From Mangrovimonas spongiae (GTDB lineage: Bacteria > Bacteroidota > Bacteroidia > Flavobacteriales > Flavobacteriaceae), in assembly GCF_003944795.1 (NCBI RefSeq), contig NZ_RWBG01000001.1, positions 372,001 to 436,000 on the forward strand: a stretch of DNA of 64,000 nt, written 5' to 3'. The notes under the pieces are model-generated. The model did no database searches, had not been told where the DNA came from, and was given only the letters and a program-made list of their open reading frames with translations. The translations under genes and the position numbers were made by a program. Of this stretch, positions 8,109-17,208 are shown in pieces. The stretch's first letter is position 1, and every line of letters starts with the position of its first letter.

Positions 8109-9662
8109 ATGCAAGCAGTTGCTACAGATTTTGGGATTACTGAAGCCTTGAAAGCACTAGGCGTTAACGATATTAATAATGGTACATCAACAGGAGCCAA
8201 TAATTTTTCAAGTGGAGAAATTATTGAAAGCTATTCTCCAGTAGATGGACAACTTATAGGGAAAGTAAAATCGACTACAAAAGAAGATTACGAAAAAGTA
8301 ATTACTACCGCTACCGAAGGATTTAAAACATGGCGAACTATGCCAGCACCACAACGTGGCGAAATTGTAAGAAAATTTAACGACGAGTTACGTCGTCTTA
8401 AAGAACCACTAGGGAAATTGGTGTCTTACGAAATGGGAAAATCTTACCAAGAAGGTTTAGGAGAGGTTCAAGAAATGATAGATATCTGTGATTTTGCTGT
8501 AGGTTTATCACGCCAACTACATGGATTAACCATGCATTCCGAACGCCCAGGACATCGCATGTACGAGCAATACCATCCGTTAGGTGTTGTAGGTATTATT
8601 TCGGCATTTAATTTTCCAGTAGCTGTTTGGAGTTGGAATACAGCTTTAGCTTGGGTTTGTGGTGATGCTTGTATTTGGAAAGGATCAGAAAAAACCCCTT
8701 TAACATCAGTAGCTTGTCAAAATATTGCAGCTCGTGTATTTTCAGAAAACGGTGTGCCAGAAGGTATTTCATGTTTAATTACAGGAGATTATACCGTTGG
8801 TGAAATGATGACTAAAGACGAGCGTATTCCGTTAATTTCGGCAACAGGATCAACGCGAATGGGTAAAATTGTAGCCAAAGAAGTTGCTGGTCGTTTAGGA
8901 AAAACATTGTTAGAATTAGGTGGTAACAATGCTATTATTGTAACGCCAGATGCCAATATAAAAAATACCGTAATTGGGGCTGTTTTTGGAGCTGTAGGAA
9001 CTTGTGGGCAACGTTGTACGTCAACCCGTCGTTTAATTATTCATGAAGATGTATATGATAAAGTTAAAAACGCCATAGTAGATGCCTACAAGCAAATTAA
9101 AATAGGAAATCCGTTAGATGAAAATAATCACGTAGGACCGTTAATCGATAAGGACTCCGTTAAAAATTATCAAAATGCTTTAACTAAAGTTGTAGAAGAA
9201 GGTGGTAACATATTAGTTGAAGGTGGTGTTTTAGAAGGTGAAGGTTATGAAAGTGGATGCTATGTAAAACCAGCTATAGCAGAAGCCGAAAACCATTTTG
9301 AAATTGTACAACACGAAACTTTTGCACCAATACTTTATATCATGAAGTACAAAGGCGATGTATCTAATGCATTAGACTTACAAAACGGTGTTCGCCAAGG
9401 ATTATCTTCAGCAATTATGACCAATAATTTACGTGAAGCTGAACGTTTCCTATCTGTAGAAGGATCGGATTGTGGTATTGCCAATGTAAATATTGGAACT
9501 TCGGGAGCCGAAATAGGAGGCGCTTTTGGAGGTGAAAAAGAAACAGGTGGTGGTCGTGAATCTGGAAGCGATGCTTGGAAAGTATACATGCGTCGTCAAA
9601 CAAATACCATTAATTATACAACCGAATTGCCTTTAGCACAAGGGATTAAATTTGATTTATAA
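8109..9662 (+). CDS. Aldehyde dehydrogenase, ALDH7/antiquitin type
   Basis: NAD-dependent dehydrogenase, most likely for 2-aminoadipate semialdehyde in lysine breakdown. Catalytic Cys303 lies in TCGQRCTSTRR, the general base Glu269 in LLELGGNNAI, and the C-terminal GEKETGGGRESGSDAWKVYM is characteristic of ALDH7. Its 517 residues match the family. No other lysine-degradation gene is nearby. A Bacteroidetes-like element TATATTCG (8063-8070) lies upstream and a strong terminator follows, so it is a single-gene unit. Confidence 0.92.
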   Translation: MQAVATDFGITEALKALGVNDINNGTSTGANNFSSGEIIESYSPVDGQLIGKVKSTTKEDYEKVITTATEGFKTWRTMPAPQRGEIVRKFNDELRRLKEPLGKLVSYEMGKSYQEGLGEVQEMIDICDFAVGLSRQLHGLTMHSERPGHRMYEQYHPLGVVGIISAFNFPVAVWSWNTALAWVCGDACIWKGSEKTPLTSVACQNIAARVFSENGVPEGISCLITGDYTVGEMMTKDERIPLISATGSTRMGKIVAKEVAGRLGKTLLELGGNNAIIVTPDANIKNTVIGAVFGAVGTCGQRCTSTRRLIIHEDVYDKVKNAIVDAYKQIKIGNPLDENNHVGPLIDKDSVKNYQNALTKVVEEGGNILVEGGVLEGEGYESGCYVKPAIAEAENHFEIVQHETFAPILYIMKYKGDVSNALDLQNGVRQGLSSAIMTNNLREAERFLSVEGSDCGIANVNIGTSGAEIGGAFGGEKETGGGRESGSDAWKVYMRRQTNTINYTTELPLAQGIKFDL

Positions 9663-9684
9663 TATCATAAGAAATCATTAAAAC

Positions 9685-9720
9685 AAAAGGCTCATTTCTT
9701 TTTTGAAATGAGCCTTTTTT
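9685..9720 (+). terminator. Rho-independent terminator after the ALDH7 gene
   Basis: AAAAGGCTCATTTC (9685-9698) pairs perfectly with GAAATGAGCCTTTT (9705-9718) around a T6 loop, and runs into a T tract. It begins 22 bases after the stop codon. Confidence 0.92.
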
Positions 9721-9803
9721 ATATTCTTACATAAGAAAGGTTCAATTAAAAAGCCATGAAGAAAACCTTTTATAAAGATTTAGTGGCAACTTTACATAAT
9801 AAA

Positions 9804-9841
9804 ACCTGCTTCATGTCGAAAATAATATCGCGGAAGCAGGT
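9804..9841. repeat. Hairpin in the 290-base gap before the AlbA_2 gene
   Basis: ACCTGCTTC (9804-9812) pairs perfectly with GAAGCAGGT (9833-9841) over a 20-base loop, followed by a T-rich stretch. The gap 9663-9952 otherwise holds only the ALDH7 terminator and no credible gene. It may be a second terminator or a repetitive CCTGC/GCAGG-type extragenic hairpin. Confidence 0.45.
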
Positions 9842-9952
9842 GTTTATTTTAATTGATTAATTAATAGCAAATCTAATGTCTAAAAAAATCCAGTTTGGAT
9901 AAAATAAAACCTATGAATAGCATAAAAAACCATATAAACGGTTGATTTGTAG

Positions 9953-11092
9953 TTAGCTATATTTCACTTTTCTTAAAATTCTAACAGCATCTTTGTATAG
10001 CGAATACACGTCATCACTATACGCTTTAAGGTAGGGTTTGGCTTCGTGAAGCTTATCTAAGGCTTCGTGAAATAGGTTTAAATAACAAAGTAAATAGGTT
10101 GCAGGAAGGTTTTTAATGTCGGCTTGTTCAGTTTTGTTTAAGGTTAATCCTTTTTTTAGTTTTTCTAGTATAGCATTGTTGGCATTGTAAATATGATGTA
10201 GCACTTTTTTGTCGAATTGTGGCGGCTGGAATAAAAGCTCGCTATTTATTTGATACGATCCATTATTGTCAAAACTGAAAATAGTTTCCTCCAACGGATA
10301 GTATTTATAAGAGTTTTGAAGCCCCAAGCTTACGTATTCAATAATTTTAAAGCTATCGTCATCGTAAGTAATGGAAACTTCATCTAAATTGGAGTAGAAC
10401 AACCGTACTTGCTCGTTGATGAGTTTAATATCAACTCTAGAAAAGAAAATATCATCTTTTACAATCTTTTTCAACCCAGCCCAGCAAACCACAAAATATT
10501 CCTTGAATACTTTATACTGAGGATTAAAATCTTCTCGGGTTTTCATAAAATCGAAAACACCATCCAAAGTGTGTTCTATATTGTTTTGTGCGTGACGTTC
10601 AATTTGAGAAACAATGTTGGAATTAACATCTTTAATTTCAATGTCAAACACTTTGGGCATACTCATACTGCCATCTCTAAAAAATACCGAGCCGCCATAG
10701 TATTTCCAAATGTTTTTTCTAAGCGATGTTATGGAGTTATCACCCTTAGGTCTAATGGTTACTAAGCCTACAACTTTATCGTCTGGCAAATGCGGAAACG
10801 GAATGTTTTCATACTGGACAATAGGCGGATTGGTTAAATAGGCGTTTATGAGGTTTTGTATTTTGCTGTCATCAAAAAAATCGACACCTATTATATTGTT
10901 GTCCTCATCATCAACGCCAATTACAATGTAAGAGTTGTTTTTAGGGTTGCTGTTGGAAAGGGCACAAATATGTTTTAAAAACTTGGCTTTGCCTTCTTTT
11001 TGACCAATATCAATTTTACGCTTTTTATCATAAAAACTATTCTCGTCGTTATGCGCCAAGAGGTTTTTTATAAGTAGGCGTTTATTAATCAT
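9953..11092 (-). CDS. AlbA_2/Schlafen-type putative ATP-binding protein
   Basis: The first 170 residues match the AlbA_2 (Schlafen-like, divergent AAA_4) domain: an acidic opening, KEGKAKFLKHICALSN, then SYIVIGVDDEDNNIIGVD and the later IRPKGDNS and FFRDGSMS strands. The remaining 210 residues, helical at the end, are not recognised. Family members are often called regulators or ATP-binding proteins, and some act in defence or RNA processing; nothing here fixes the role. It is a single gene on the minus strand. Confidence 0.7.
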   Translation of the reverse strand: MINKRLLIKNLLAHNDENSFYDKKRKIDIGQKEGKAKFLKHICALSNSNPKNNSYIVIGVDDEDNNIIGVDFFDDSKIQNLINAYLTNPPIVQYENIPFPHLPDDKVVGLVTIRPKGDNSITSLRKNIWKYYGGSVFFRDGSMSMPKVFDIEIKDVNSNIVSQIERHAQNNIEHTLDGVFDFMKTREDFNPQYKVFKEYFVVCWAGLKKIVKDDIFFSRVDIKLINEQVRLFYSNLDEVSITYDDDSFKIIEYVSLGLQNSYKYYPLEETIFSFDNNGSYQINSELLFQPPQFDKKVLHHIYNANNAILEKLKKGLTLNKTEQADIKNLPATYLLCYLNLFHEALDKLHEAKPYLKAYSDDVYSLYKDAVRILRKVKYS

Positions 11093-11271
11093 TCTTTATA
11101 ATAATATGATTTAAAAAAATAATGAATTGAAAAACAGTTTGTTTTGCACTTAAAAGATACTTAAAAAACTTATTGTAACTTAAGAAAAACAAAATCTTTT
11201 AATGTGTGTATAATCTAAAAACAGCTTTACTACCGTATATAATTATACAAATCAAAAAAACCTTAGAATTT

Positions 11272-12348
11272 ATGAGAGCTTTTAAGCAACTAAAATTAAT
11301 TTATCTTTCATTACTAGCGTTAACACTAACATTCTTTAATTGTTCAGACGATAATAACAGTACGCCTCAAGCTACTGGAGAATCGTTTATTTCTGTAAAA
11401 CTTGTTGATGATCCAGGAGATTACGACAATGTATTTGTTGAGGTTGTTGATGTTATGGTTAAGGTTAACGACGATAGCGAAAGTGAATCGGGTTGGGTAA
11501 GTCTAGATCCTATTAACACAGGTGTTTACGATTTATTAGACCTTACAGGAGGTGTTAACGTACTGTTGGCCGATGATTTTCAAATTCCATCAGGAACTTT
11601 AAACCAAATAAGACTAGTTCTTGGTGAAGATAACTCTATTGTTATCGATGGCGAAACACACCCATTAAACACACCAAGTGCACAACAGTCAGGATTAAAA
11701 GTGCAAGTTAATCAAACTATCGAACCTGGATATACATATGATTATATTCTAGATTTCGATGTAGATGAATCAATAGTTGTAGCTGGAAATTCTGGAAATA
11801 TCAATCTAAAACCAGTTATTCGTGCAACGGCCGAAGTATCTTCAGGAAAAATTGAAGGTATGGTAACACTATTCGATTTTCAAGTTCAAGCATCTGTAAC
11901 AACAGCCGATGGCGATATTACAGCATACGCCGATGAAAATGGAGCATTTATGTTAAACGGTGTGCCAGGAGGTACGTATACAGTAACAATTACGCCAGAT
12001 CCAGAATCTGTATATGCTGTAGCCACAGTAGAAAATGTAGAAGTGGTTAACGGGCAAGTAACTAATATAGGAACTGTAGAATTACAAGAAATACCTGTTG
12101 TAGGATCAATTACAGGAACTATTTTAAACGAAGGTGTTTCGGCAACCGTTTCTGTAATGGTTGAAGGTGAAGTAGTAGAAGCCACTACTGATGAAGCAGG
12201 TGTATTTTTACTTGCCGATTTACCAGTAGGGTTTTACGATGTAACGATTACGCCAGATGAAGCTTCTGGTTTAGCAGAAACAGTTGTTCCTGATGTTGAA
12301 GTTACACAAGACATGACAACAGATTTAGGAGAGATGACTCTCGAATAA
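11272..12348 (+). CDS. DUF4382 lipoprotein with two carboxypeptidase-regulatory-like repeats
   Basis: The ATG at 11272 starts a clear lipoprotein signal ending TFFNC (Cys at about 25); an in-frame GTG 66 bases upstream gives no signal and is rejected. A DUF4382 domain (about 38-190) begins SFISVKLVDDPGDYDNVFVE. Two tandem repeats of about 80 residues follow, each ending in a GVPGGTYTVTITPD- or LPVGFYDVTITPD-like strand, typical of carboxypeptidase-regulatory beta sandwiches. Probably an exposed surface lipoprotein; ligand unknown. A terminator follows. Confidence 0.85.
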   Translation: MRAFKQLKLIYLSLLALTLTFFNCSDDNNSTPQATGESFISVKLVDDPGDYDNVFVEVVDVMVKVNDDSESESGWVSLDPINTGVYDLLDLTGGVNVLLADDFQIPSGTLNQIRLVLGEDNSIVIDGETHPLNTPSAQQSGLKVQVNQTIEPGYTYDYILDFDVDESIVVAGNSGNINLKPVIRATAEVSSGKIEGMVTLFDFQVQASVTTADGDITAYADENGAFMLNGVPGGTYTVTITPDPESVYAVATVENVEVVNGQVTNIGTVELQEIPVVGSITGTILNEGVSATVSVMVEGEVVEATTDEAGVFLLADLPVGFYDVTITPDEASGLAETVVPDVEVTQDMTTDLGEMTLE

Positions 12349-12371
12349 TCAAATCCATATAAATTTTTGTT

Positions 12372-12406
12372 AAAGAGCGGTACATATGTGCCGCTCTTTT
12401 GTTTTT
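12372..12406 (+). terminator. Rho-independent terminator after the DUF4382 gene
   Basis: AAAGAGCGG (12372-12380) pairs with CCGCTCTTT (12391-12399) with extra pairing inside the loop, followed by TTGTTTTTT. Confidence 0.9.
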
Positions 12407-12446
12407 TAACCAATTATTAACAGCGCTACAGAAAAAAAATTAACAA

Positions 12447-12478
12447 TTTGCATCACTCAAATAAGCAAACTATATTCG
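12447..12478 (+). promoter_or_regulatory. Likely promoter of the Bat operon
   Basis: TTTG (12447-12450), 20 bases, then TATATTCG (12471-12478). This matches the Bacteroidetes consensus except for C in place of T. It lies 21 bases before the MoxR ATG and just after the previous terminator, as expected for an operon head. Confidence 0.5.
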
Positions 12479-12499
12479 AGCTTTTTAAAACATAGAAAA

Positions 12500-13504
12500 A
12501 TGATGGAAGAAACAAGTACAATTGATATTAAAGCGATTAATGAAAAGATAGAACGCGAAAGTGCTTTTGTTGATTTACTTACCAGAGAGATGAATAAAGT
12601 TATCGTTGGCCAAAAACATATGGTCGAGCGGTTGCTTATTGGTCTTTTAGGACAAGGCCATATTTTACTTGAAGGTGTTCCCGGTTTAGCAAAAACACTA
12701 GCCATTAATACCTTGTCTCAAGCAGTAGATGGTAGTTTTAGCAGGATTCAATTTACACCAGATTTACTACCAGCCGATGTGGTTGGTACGCTAATTTACA
12801 ACATCAAGGAAAACGATTTTTCCATTAAAAAAGGACCTATTTTTGCTAACTTCGTTCTGGCCGATGAGATTAACCGTGCGCCAGCCAAAGTACAATCAGC
12901 ATTACTGGAAGCCATGCAAGAAAAGCAAGTAACCATTGGCGATGAAACCTTTGTGTTGGATAAACCATTCTTGGTAATGGCTACACAAAACCCCGTTGAG
13001 CAAGAAGGAACTTATCCCTTACCAGAAGCGCAAGTAGATCGTTTTATGCTAAAAACGGTAATCGATTACCCAAAACAAGACGAAGAGCAACTTATTGTTC
13101 GCGCCAACTTAAAAGGCGCTTTCGAAAAAGTAAATCCTGTGGTATCGTTGGAGCAAATTTTAAAAGCACAACAAGCTGTTCGCGAAGTCTACATGGATGA
13201 AAAGATTGAAAAATACATCTTAGACATTATTTTTGCAACACGTTATCCAGAGAAATTCAAGCTAGCCGATTTAAAACCATTAATTTCTTTTGGGGCATCA
13301 CCACGTGGTAGTATTAACCTGGCCAATGCAGCCAAATGCTATGCGTTTATTAAGCGTCGTGGCTATGTTATTCCAGAAGACGTTCGTGCAGTAGTTTACG
13401 ATGTATTGCGCCACAGAATAGGAATCACTTACGAAGCCGAAGCCGAAAACGTCACATCGGTTGATATTATCAATAAAATTGTTAACGAAATCGAAGTACC
13501 ATAA
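12500..13504 (+). CDS. MoxR family AAA+ ATPase
   Basis: AAA+ ATPase that heads Bat operons and is thought to remodel VWA-domain partners. Walker A is GVPGLAKT (residues 59-66), Walker B FVLADE (118-123), and sensor 1 lies in FLVMATQNPVEQEGTYPLPEAQ. The 334 residues are typical. Two adjacent ATGs (12500, 12503) are possible starts. Seven Bat-operon genes follow on the same strand, six of which are VWA, TPR or membrane proteins. Confidence 0.95.
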   Translation: MMEETSTIDIKAINEKIERESAFVDLLTREMNKVIVGQKHMVERLLIGLLGQGHILLEGVPGLAKTLAINTLSQAVDGSFSRIQFTPDLLPADVVGTLIYNIKENDFSIKKGPIFANFVLADEINRAPAKVQSALLEAMQEKQVTIGDETFVLDKPFLVMATQNPVEQEGTYPLPEAQVDRFMLKTVIDYPKQDEEQLIVRANLKGAFEKVNPVVSLEQILKAQQAVREVYMDEKIEKYILDIIFATRYPEKFKLADLKPLISFGASPRGSINLANAAKCYAFIKRRGYVIPEDVRAVVYDVLRHRIGITYEAEAENVTSVDIINKIVNEIEVP

Positions 13505-13513
13505 AGAGTTAGC

Positions 13514-13573
13514 AGTATTCAGTGTTCAGTTTTATGGGATTATTAAAAAAAGCTGAATTAAAAACTGAATACT
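13514..13573. repeat. Inverted and direct CAGT-type repeats in the MoxR-DUF58 spacer
   Basis: AGTATTCAGT (13514-13523) and ACTGAATACT (13564-13573) are perfect 10-base inverted arms. Downstream, up to 13613, CTGCAAACT occurs twice. The 113-base spacer is unusual in an operon where the other gaps are mostly 1-15 bases. The sequence is low in complexity and encodes nothing. Confidence 0.6.
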
Positions 13574-13617
13574 TTTTTAGAACTGCTTACTGCAAACTGA
13601 AAACTGCAAACTAAAAA

Positions 13618-14484
13618 ATGGATACCAAGGAATTACTCAAAAAAGTACGCAAAATAGAGATCAAGACACGACGGTTGTCCGATCATATTTTTGGAGGCGA
13701 ATACCATTCTACCTTCAAAGGGCGTGGTATGACGTTTTCCGAAGTACGCCAATACCAATTTGGTGACGATGTAAGAAACATCGATTGGAATGTTACCGCA
13801 CGTTACAATGAACCCTACGTTAAGGTTTTCGAAGAAGAACGCGAGCTAACGATGATGCTGATGGTCGATATATCGGGATCGGAGTTTTTTGGTACCGACC
13901 AGCAATTTAAAAGCGAAATTGTTACCGAAATTGCAGCCACTTTAGCCTTTTCGGCCACACAAAACAATGATAAAATAGGACTGATTTTATTTTCGGATGA
14001 GGTGGAACTTTATATTCCGCCAAAAAAGGGGCGTTCGCACGTATTACGCATTATTCGAGAACTTATCGAGTTTGAACCCAAAAGCAAGCAAACCAATATT
14101 ACCGAGGCATTGAAGTTTCTTTCCAACGTTATGAAAAAGAAAGCTATTGTCTTTGTATTGAGCGATTTTATTTCAGACGATTATCAACATACCTTAAAAA
14201 TAGCTTCTGGAAGGCACGATGTTACAGGTATTCGCGTGTATGATAAACACGAAGTTGAAATCCCTAATTTAGGAATGGTGCAAATGCAAGACGAAGAAAC
14301 AGGCGAATTACAGCTGATAAATACAGCATCCAAAAAAGTGCGCCGTAATTATGAGGCTTTTTACAGGGAGAAAGTGGCTTATTTTAAAGAGAGCTTTACC
14401 AAATCGGGTGCAGGAAGTTTAGCTTGTAGAACCGATGAAAGCTACGTAAAAAAATTGTTAGGCTATTTTAAACGAAGAGGATAA
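13618..14484 (+). CDS. DUF58 domain protein of the Bat operon
   Basis: Cytosolic partner of the MoxR ATPase. The DUF58 core GRGMTFSEVRQYQFGDDVR runs from about residue 36, followed by NIDWNVTARYNEPYVK. A VWA-like fold carries a MIDAS motif DISGS at residues 84-88. No membrane segment. The 288 residues match the family. The next gene begins one base after the stop. Confidence 0.93.
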   Translation: MDTKELLKKVRKIEIKTRRLSDHIFGGEYHSTFKGRGMTFSEVRQYQFGDDVRNIDWNVTARYNEPYVKVFEEERELTMMLMVDISGSEFFGTDQQFKSEIVTEIAATLAFSATQNNDKIGLILFSDEVELYIPPKKGRSHVLRIIRELIEFEPKSKQTNITEALKFLSNVMKKKAIVFVLSDFISDDYQHTLKIASGRHDVTGIRVYDKHEVEIPNLGMVQMQDEETGELQLINTASKKVRRNYEAFYREKVAYFKESFTKSGAGSLACRTDESYVKKLLGYFKRRG

Positions 14485-14485
14485 A

Positions 14486-16189
14486 ATGATGAATCACAAA
14501 TCACGAATTATGAATTTAAAAAAGAAACAAGTAACACGGTTTGTCTTGTCTCTTTTCTTTGTTCTGTTTTCTTTGTTTTCTCAAGCTCAAGTTACGTCAT
14601 CTATTGATTCTACTTCCATAAAAATAGGTGAACAAATCACCTATAAAATTGAAGTTGAAGCCGACTCTACGGATTTGGTCATCTTCCCCGAAGGTCAAAC
14701 CTTTATGCCGTTGGAAATGATTGAATCGTACAAAATAGACACCACTAAGCAAGATGCCAAGTTTCAACTCATCAAGAAATATGGTTTAACCCAATTCGAT
14801 TCGGGAGCATATACTATTCCACCACAAAAAATTCTTATTGGTGATAAAACCCTGTTAACCGATTCACTTCAAGTTACGGTCAATTCCATTCAAGTCGATA
14901 CCACAAAGCAAGGTATGTACGACATAAAACCGCTGATTGCCGTAGAAAAACCCGCAAGCAACTGGTGGAAAACAGCACTTATTGTACTCGGCATTTTAGC
15001 AGTTGTTGCCTTTTTGTTGTATTGGTTTATATGGCGCAAAAAACCATTGACAGAAGACGAAAAAATAGCGATGTTGCCACCATACGACAAAGCCAAGGCA
15101 GCCTTGAAACAGTTAGATGAAAGTAGCTTTTTACAAAATGCAGAATTAAAGGAATATTATTCTGAATTAACCTTTATTATCAGACGTTATCTCGATGAAA
15201 AAGTGTACGATCGCGCGTTAGAAAGTACTACCGATGAGTTGATTACGCGATTAAACTTATTAAAGGAAGGTAATCAAATAGATATTAGCAAAGATGATAT
15301 TCAAAAATTAGAATCCATTTTACGTCGTGCCGATTTAGTGAAGTTTGCCAAATCTGCTCCAGATGTTGCCTTAGCCGAATTGGACAGGCAAACCATAGAT
15401 CAAGAAATCGATCATGTTAAAGAAGCGCTTCCAGAACCTTCGGAAGAAGAAAAGCTACTAGACGAAAAATACAAAGAAGAGCAAGAGCGTAAACAAAAAC
15501 GCAAAAAGGTTGTTGTTACTGTAGCTGTTTGTATGTTTTTAGCCATAGCTGCGTTTATTGGATTTGGTGTAAAATACGGGTTTACTTACGTTAAAGATAC
15601 CATTATTGGTCATGAAAGTAAAGAACTGTTAGAAGGTCATTGGGTGACTAGCGATTATGGTGTGCCGCCTATAACTATTTCTACACCCAAAGTATTAAAA
15701 CGTACCGAAATTCCAATGCCAGAAGAGGCACAACAAAACGCTAAAACCATTGGTTTTAATTATGGTACAATGCTAGATATGTTTAGCATTACGGTGGTAA
15801 CATCGGTTTTTGAACAATCGCAACAAGCACCACAATCTCAAGGTCAAAAACAACAGCAAGCTCCAGAAATAGACTTAAGTATGGTTGCTGAAAATGTGAT
15901 TAAAGGAATGGAGCAACAAGGCATGAGCGATATTTTTGTGAAACAAGATAAATTCACAACCCCAAATGGTGCTGAAGGTTTAAAAACCCACGGAACAATG
16001 AGCGTTCCCATTTTACAAACCGAAAATTATAAAACGGCCAATTATACCATACTACTTTTCACATCGCAAAATGTCCTGCAACAGATTATTATTACTTGGC
16101 CAGAAAACGATAGTTACGCAGACGAGATGGTAGAACGTATAATAAATTCAGTAGAATTGCAACCTGAAAAACCCGAAACAGAAGAATAA
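14486..16189 (+). CDS. Two-TM Bat-operon membrane protein with BatD-like N-terminus
   Basis: An N-terminal signal (ending about FSQAQ) leads to an oxygen-exposed beta domain of about 115 residues that resembles the N-terminus of BatD. A first membrane segment (about 160-182, ALIVLGILAVVAFLLYWFIW) and a helical cytosolic region with DELITRLNLL follow. A second segment lies near 334-358, and a periplasmic domain of about 200 residues follows that I do not recognise. The first eight codons look like repeat DNA (ATGATGAATCACAAATCACG); the ATG at 14510 may be the real start. It overlaps batA by one base. Confidence 0.75.
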   Translation: MMNHKSRIMNLKKKQVTRFVLSLFFVLFSLFSQAQVTSSIDSTSIKIGEQITYKIEVEADSTDLVIFPEGQTFMPLEMIESYKIDTTKQDAKFQLIKKYGLTQFDSGAYTIPPQKILIGDKTLLTDSLQVTVNSIQVDTTKQGMYDIKPLIAVEKPASNWWKTALIVLGILAVVAFLLYWFIWRKKPLTEDEKIAMLPPYDKAKAALKQLDESSFLQNAELKEYYSELTFIIRRYLDEKVYDRALESTTDELITRLNLLKEGNQIDISKDDIQKLESILRRADLVKFAKSAPDVALAELDRQTIDQEIDHVKEALPEPSEEEKLLDEKYKEEQERKQKRKKVVVTVAVCMFLAIAAFIGFGVKYGFTYVKDTIIGHESKELLEGHWVTSDYGVPPITISTPKVLKRTEIPMPEEAQQNAKTIGFNYGTMLDMFSITVVTSVFEQSQQAPQSQGQKQQQAPEIDLSMVAENVIKGMEQQGMSDIFVKQDKFTTPNGAEGLKTHGTMSVPILQTENYKTANYTILLFTSQNVLQQIIITWPENDSYADEMVERIINSVELQPEKPETEE

Positions 16190-17193
16190 TGTTAGAAGGA
16201 ATCGAGTTTTTAAATAAAGAATTCTTTTGGTTATTGCTACTCCTACCAATAGCCATAGCATGGTATGTGTTTAAGCGAAACAAACAAACAGCCGAGCTAA
16301 AAATGTCAAGCCTAAAAGGTTTTAAGACCTCAAGTTCTTGGTTGCCCAAACTAAGACATCTGTTGTTTGTGTTACGTTTGTTGGTATTAGCTTTAATTAT
16401 TACAGCTTTGGCCAGACCACGAACGGTTGATGTGTCTACAAAGACCAAAACCACACGAGGTATTGATATTGTCATGGCTATTGATGTCTCGGCAAGTATG
16501 TTGGCTAAAGATTTACGCCCAAACCGCTTGGAAGCGTTAAAAGATGTGGCTGCGGAGTTTATAAAAGGACGTCCAAATGATCGTATTGGCTTGGTAGAAT
16601 ATGCTGGCGAAAGTTATACCAAAACACCAATTACAAGCGATAAAGCTATTGTGTTACGTTCTTTAGATGACATAAAATACAACAACATCATCGAAGGTGG
16701 AACCGCCATTGGTATGGGTCTCGCCACCGCTGTAAACCGATTAAAAGACAGTAAGGCCAAAAGTAAAGTCATTATTTTGTTAACCGATGGGGTAAACAAT
16801 TCTGGATTTATCGACCCCAAAATTGCTAGTGAATTAGCCGTTGAATACGGCATTAAAACCTATACCATTGGTTTAGGAACTAATGGTATGGCATTATCGC
16901 CAGTAGCTATTTTACCTAATGGGAATTTTCAATACGGTCGTGTTCAAGTAGAAATAGATGAAGATTTATTAAAGGAAATCGCACAGGTAACAGGCGGACG
17001 CTATTTTAGAGCGACTAACAACCAGAAATTGGCCGAGATTTACGACGAAATTAATAAACTAGAAAAAACCGAAATAGAAGAATTCAAATATTACAATTAC
17101 CAAGAAAAATTCCGCCCATTAGTATTATTAGCAGGTTTACTATTGTTGCTGGAAGTGTTGTTGAAACACACTATTTTTAGAAGTTTTATTTGA
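16189..17193 (+). CDS. batA: BatA, membrane-anchored VWA protein
   Basis: VWA protein of the Bacteroides aerotolerance operon. Two N-terminal membrane segments (about 12-28 and 57-75) precede a VWA domain whose MIDAS motif is DVSAS (99-103); a third segment is near residue 310. The start overlaps the previous stop by one base (TAATG). The 334 residues are typical. Bat proteins are linked to stress tolerance; molecular details are not settled. Confidence 0.93.
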   Translation: MLEGIEFLNKEFFWLLLLLPIAIAWYVFKRNKQTAELKMSSLKGFKTSSSWLPKLRHLLFVLRLLVLALIITALARPRTVDVSTKTKTTRGIDIVMAIDVSASMLAKDLRPNRLEALKDVAAEFIKGRPNDRIGLVEYAGESYTKTPITSDKAIVLRSLDDIKYNNIIEGGTAIGMGLATAVNRLKDSKAKSKVIILLTDGVNNSGFIDPKIASELAVEYGIKTYTIGLGTNGMALSPVAILPNGNFQYGRVQVEIDEDLLKEIAQVTGGRYFRATNNQKLAEIYDEINKLEKTEIEEFKYYNYQEKFRPLVLLAGLLLLLEVLLKHTIFRSFI

Positions 17194-17208
17194 TGAATTT
17201 GTGAGCAG

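Noticed and set aside
9756-9860. A 34-codon plus-strand frame in the gap after the ALDH7 gene
   Set aside because: Too short, with no promoter element nearby, and it covers the hairpin at 9804-9841. Kept only as a note.
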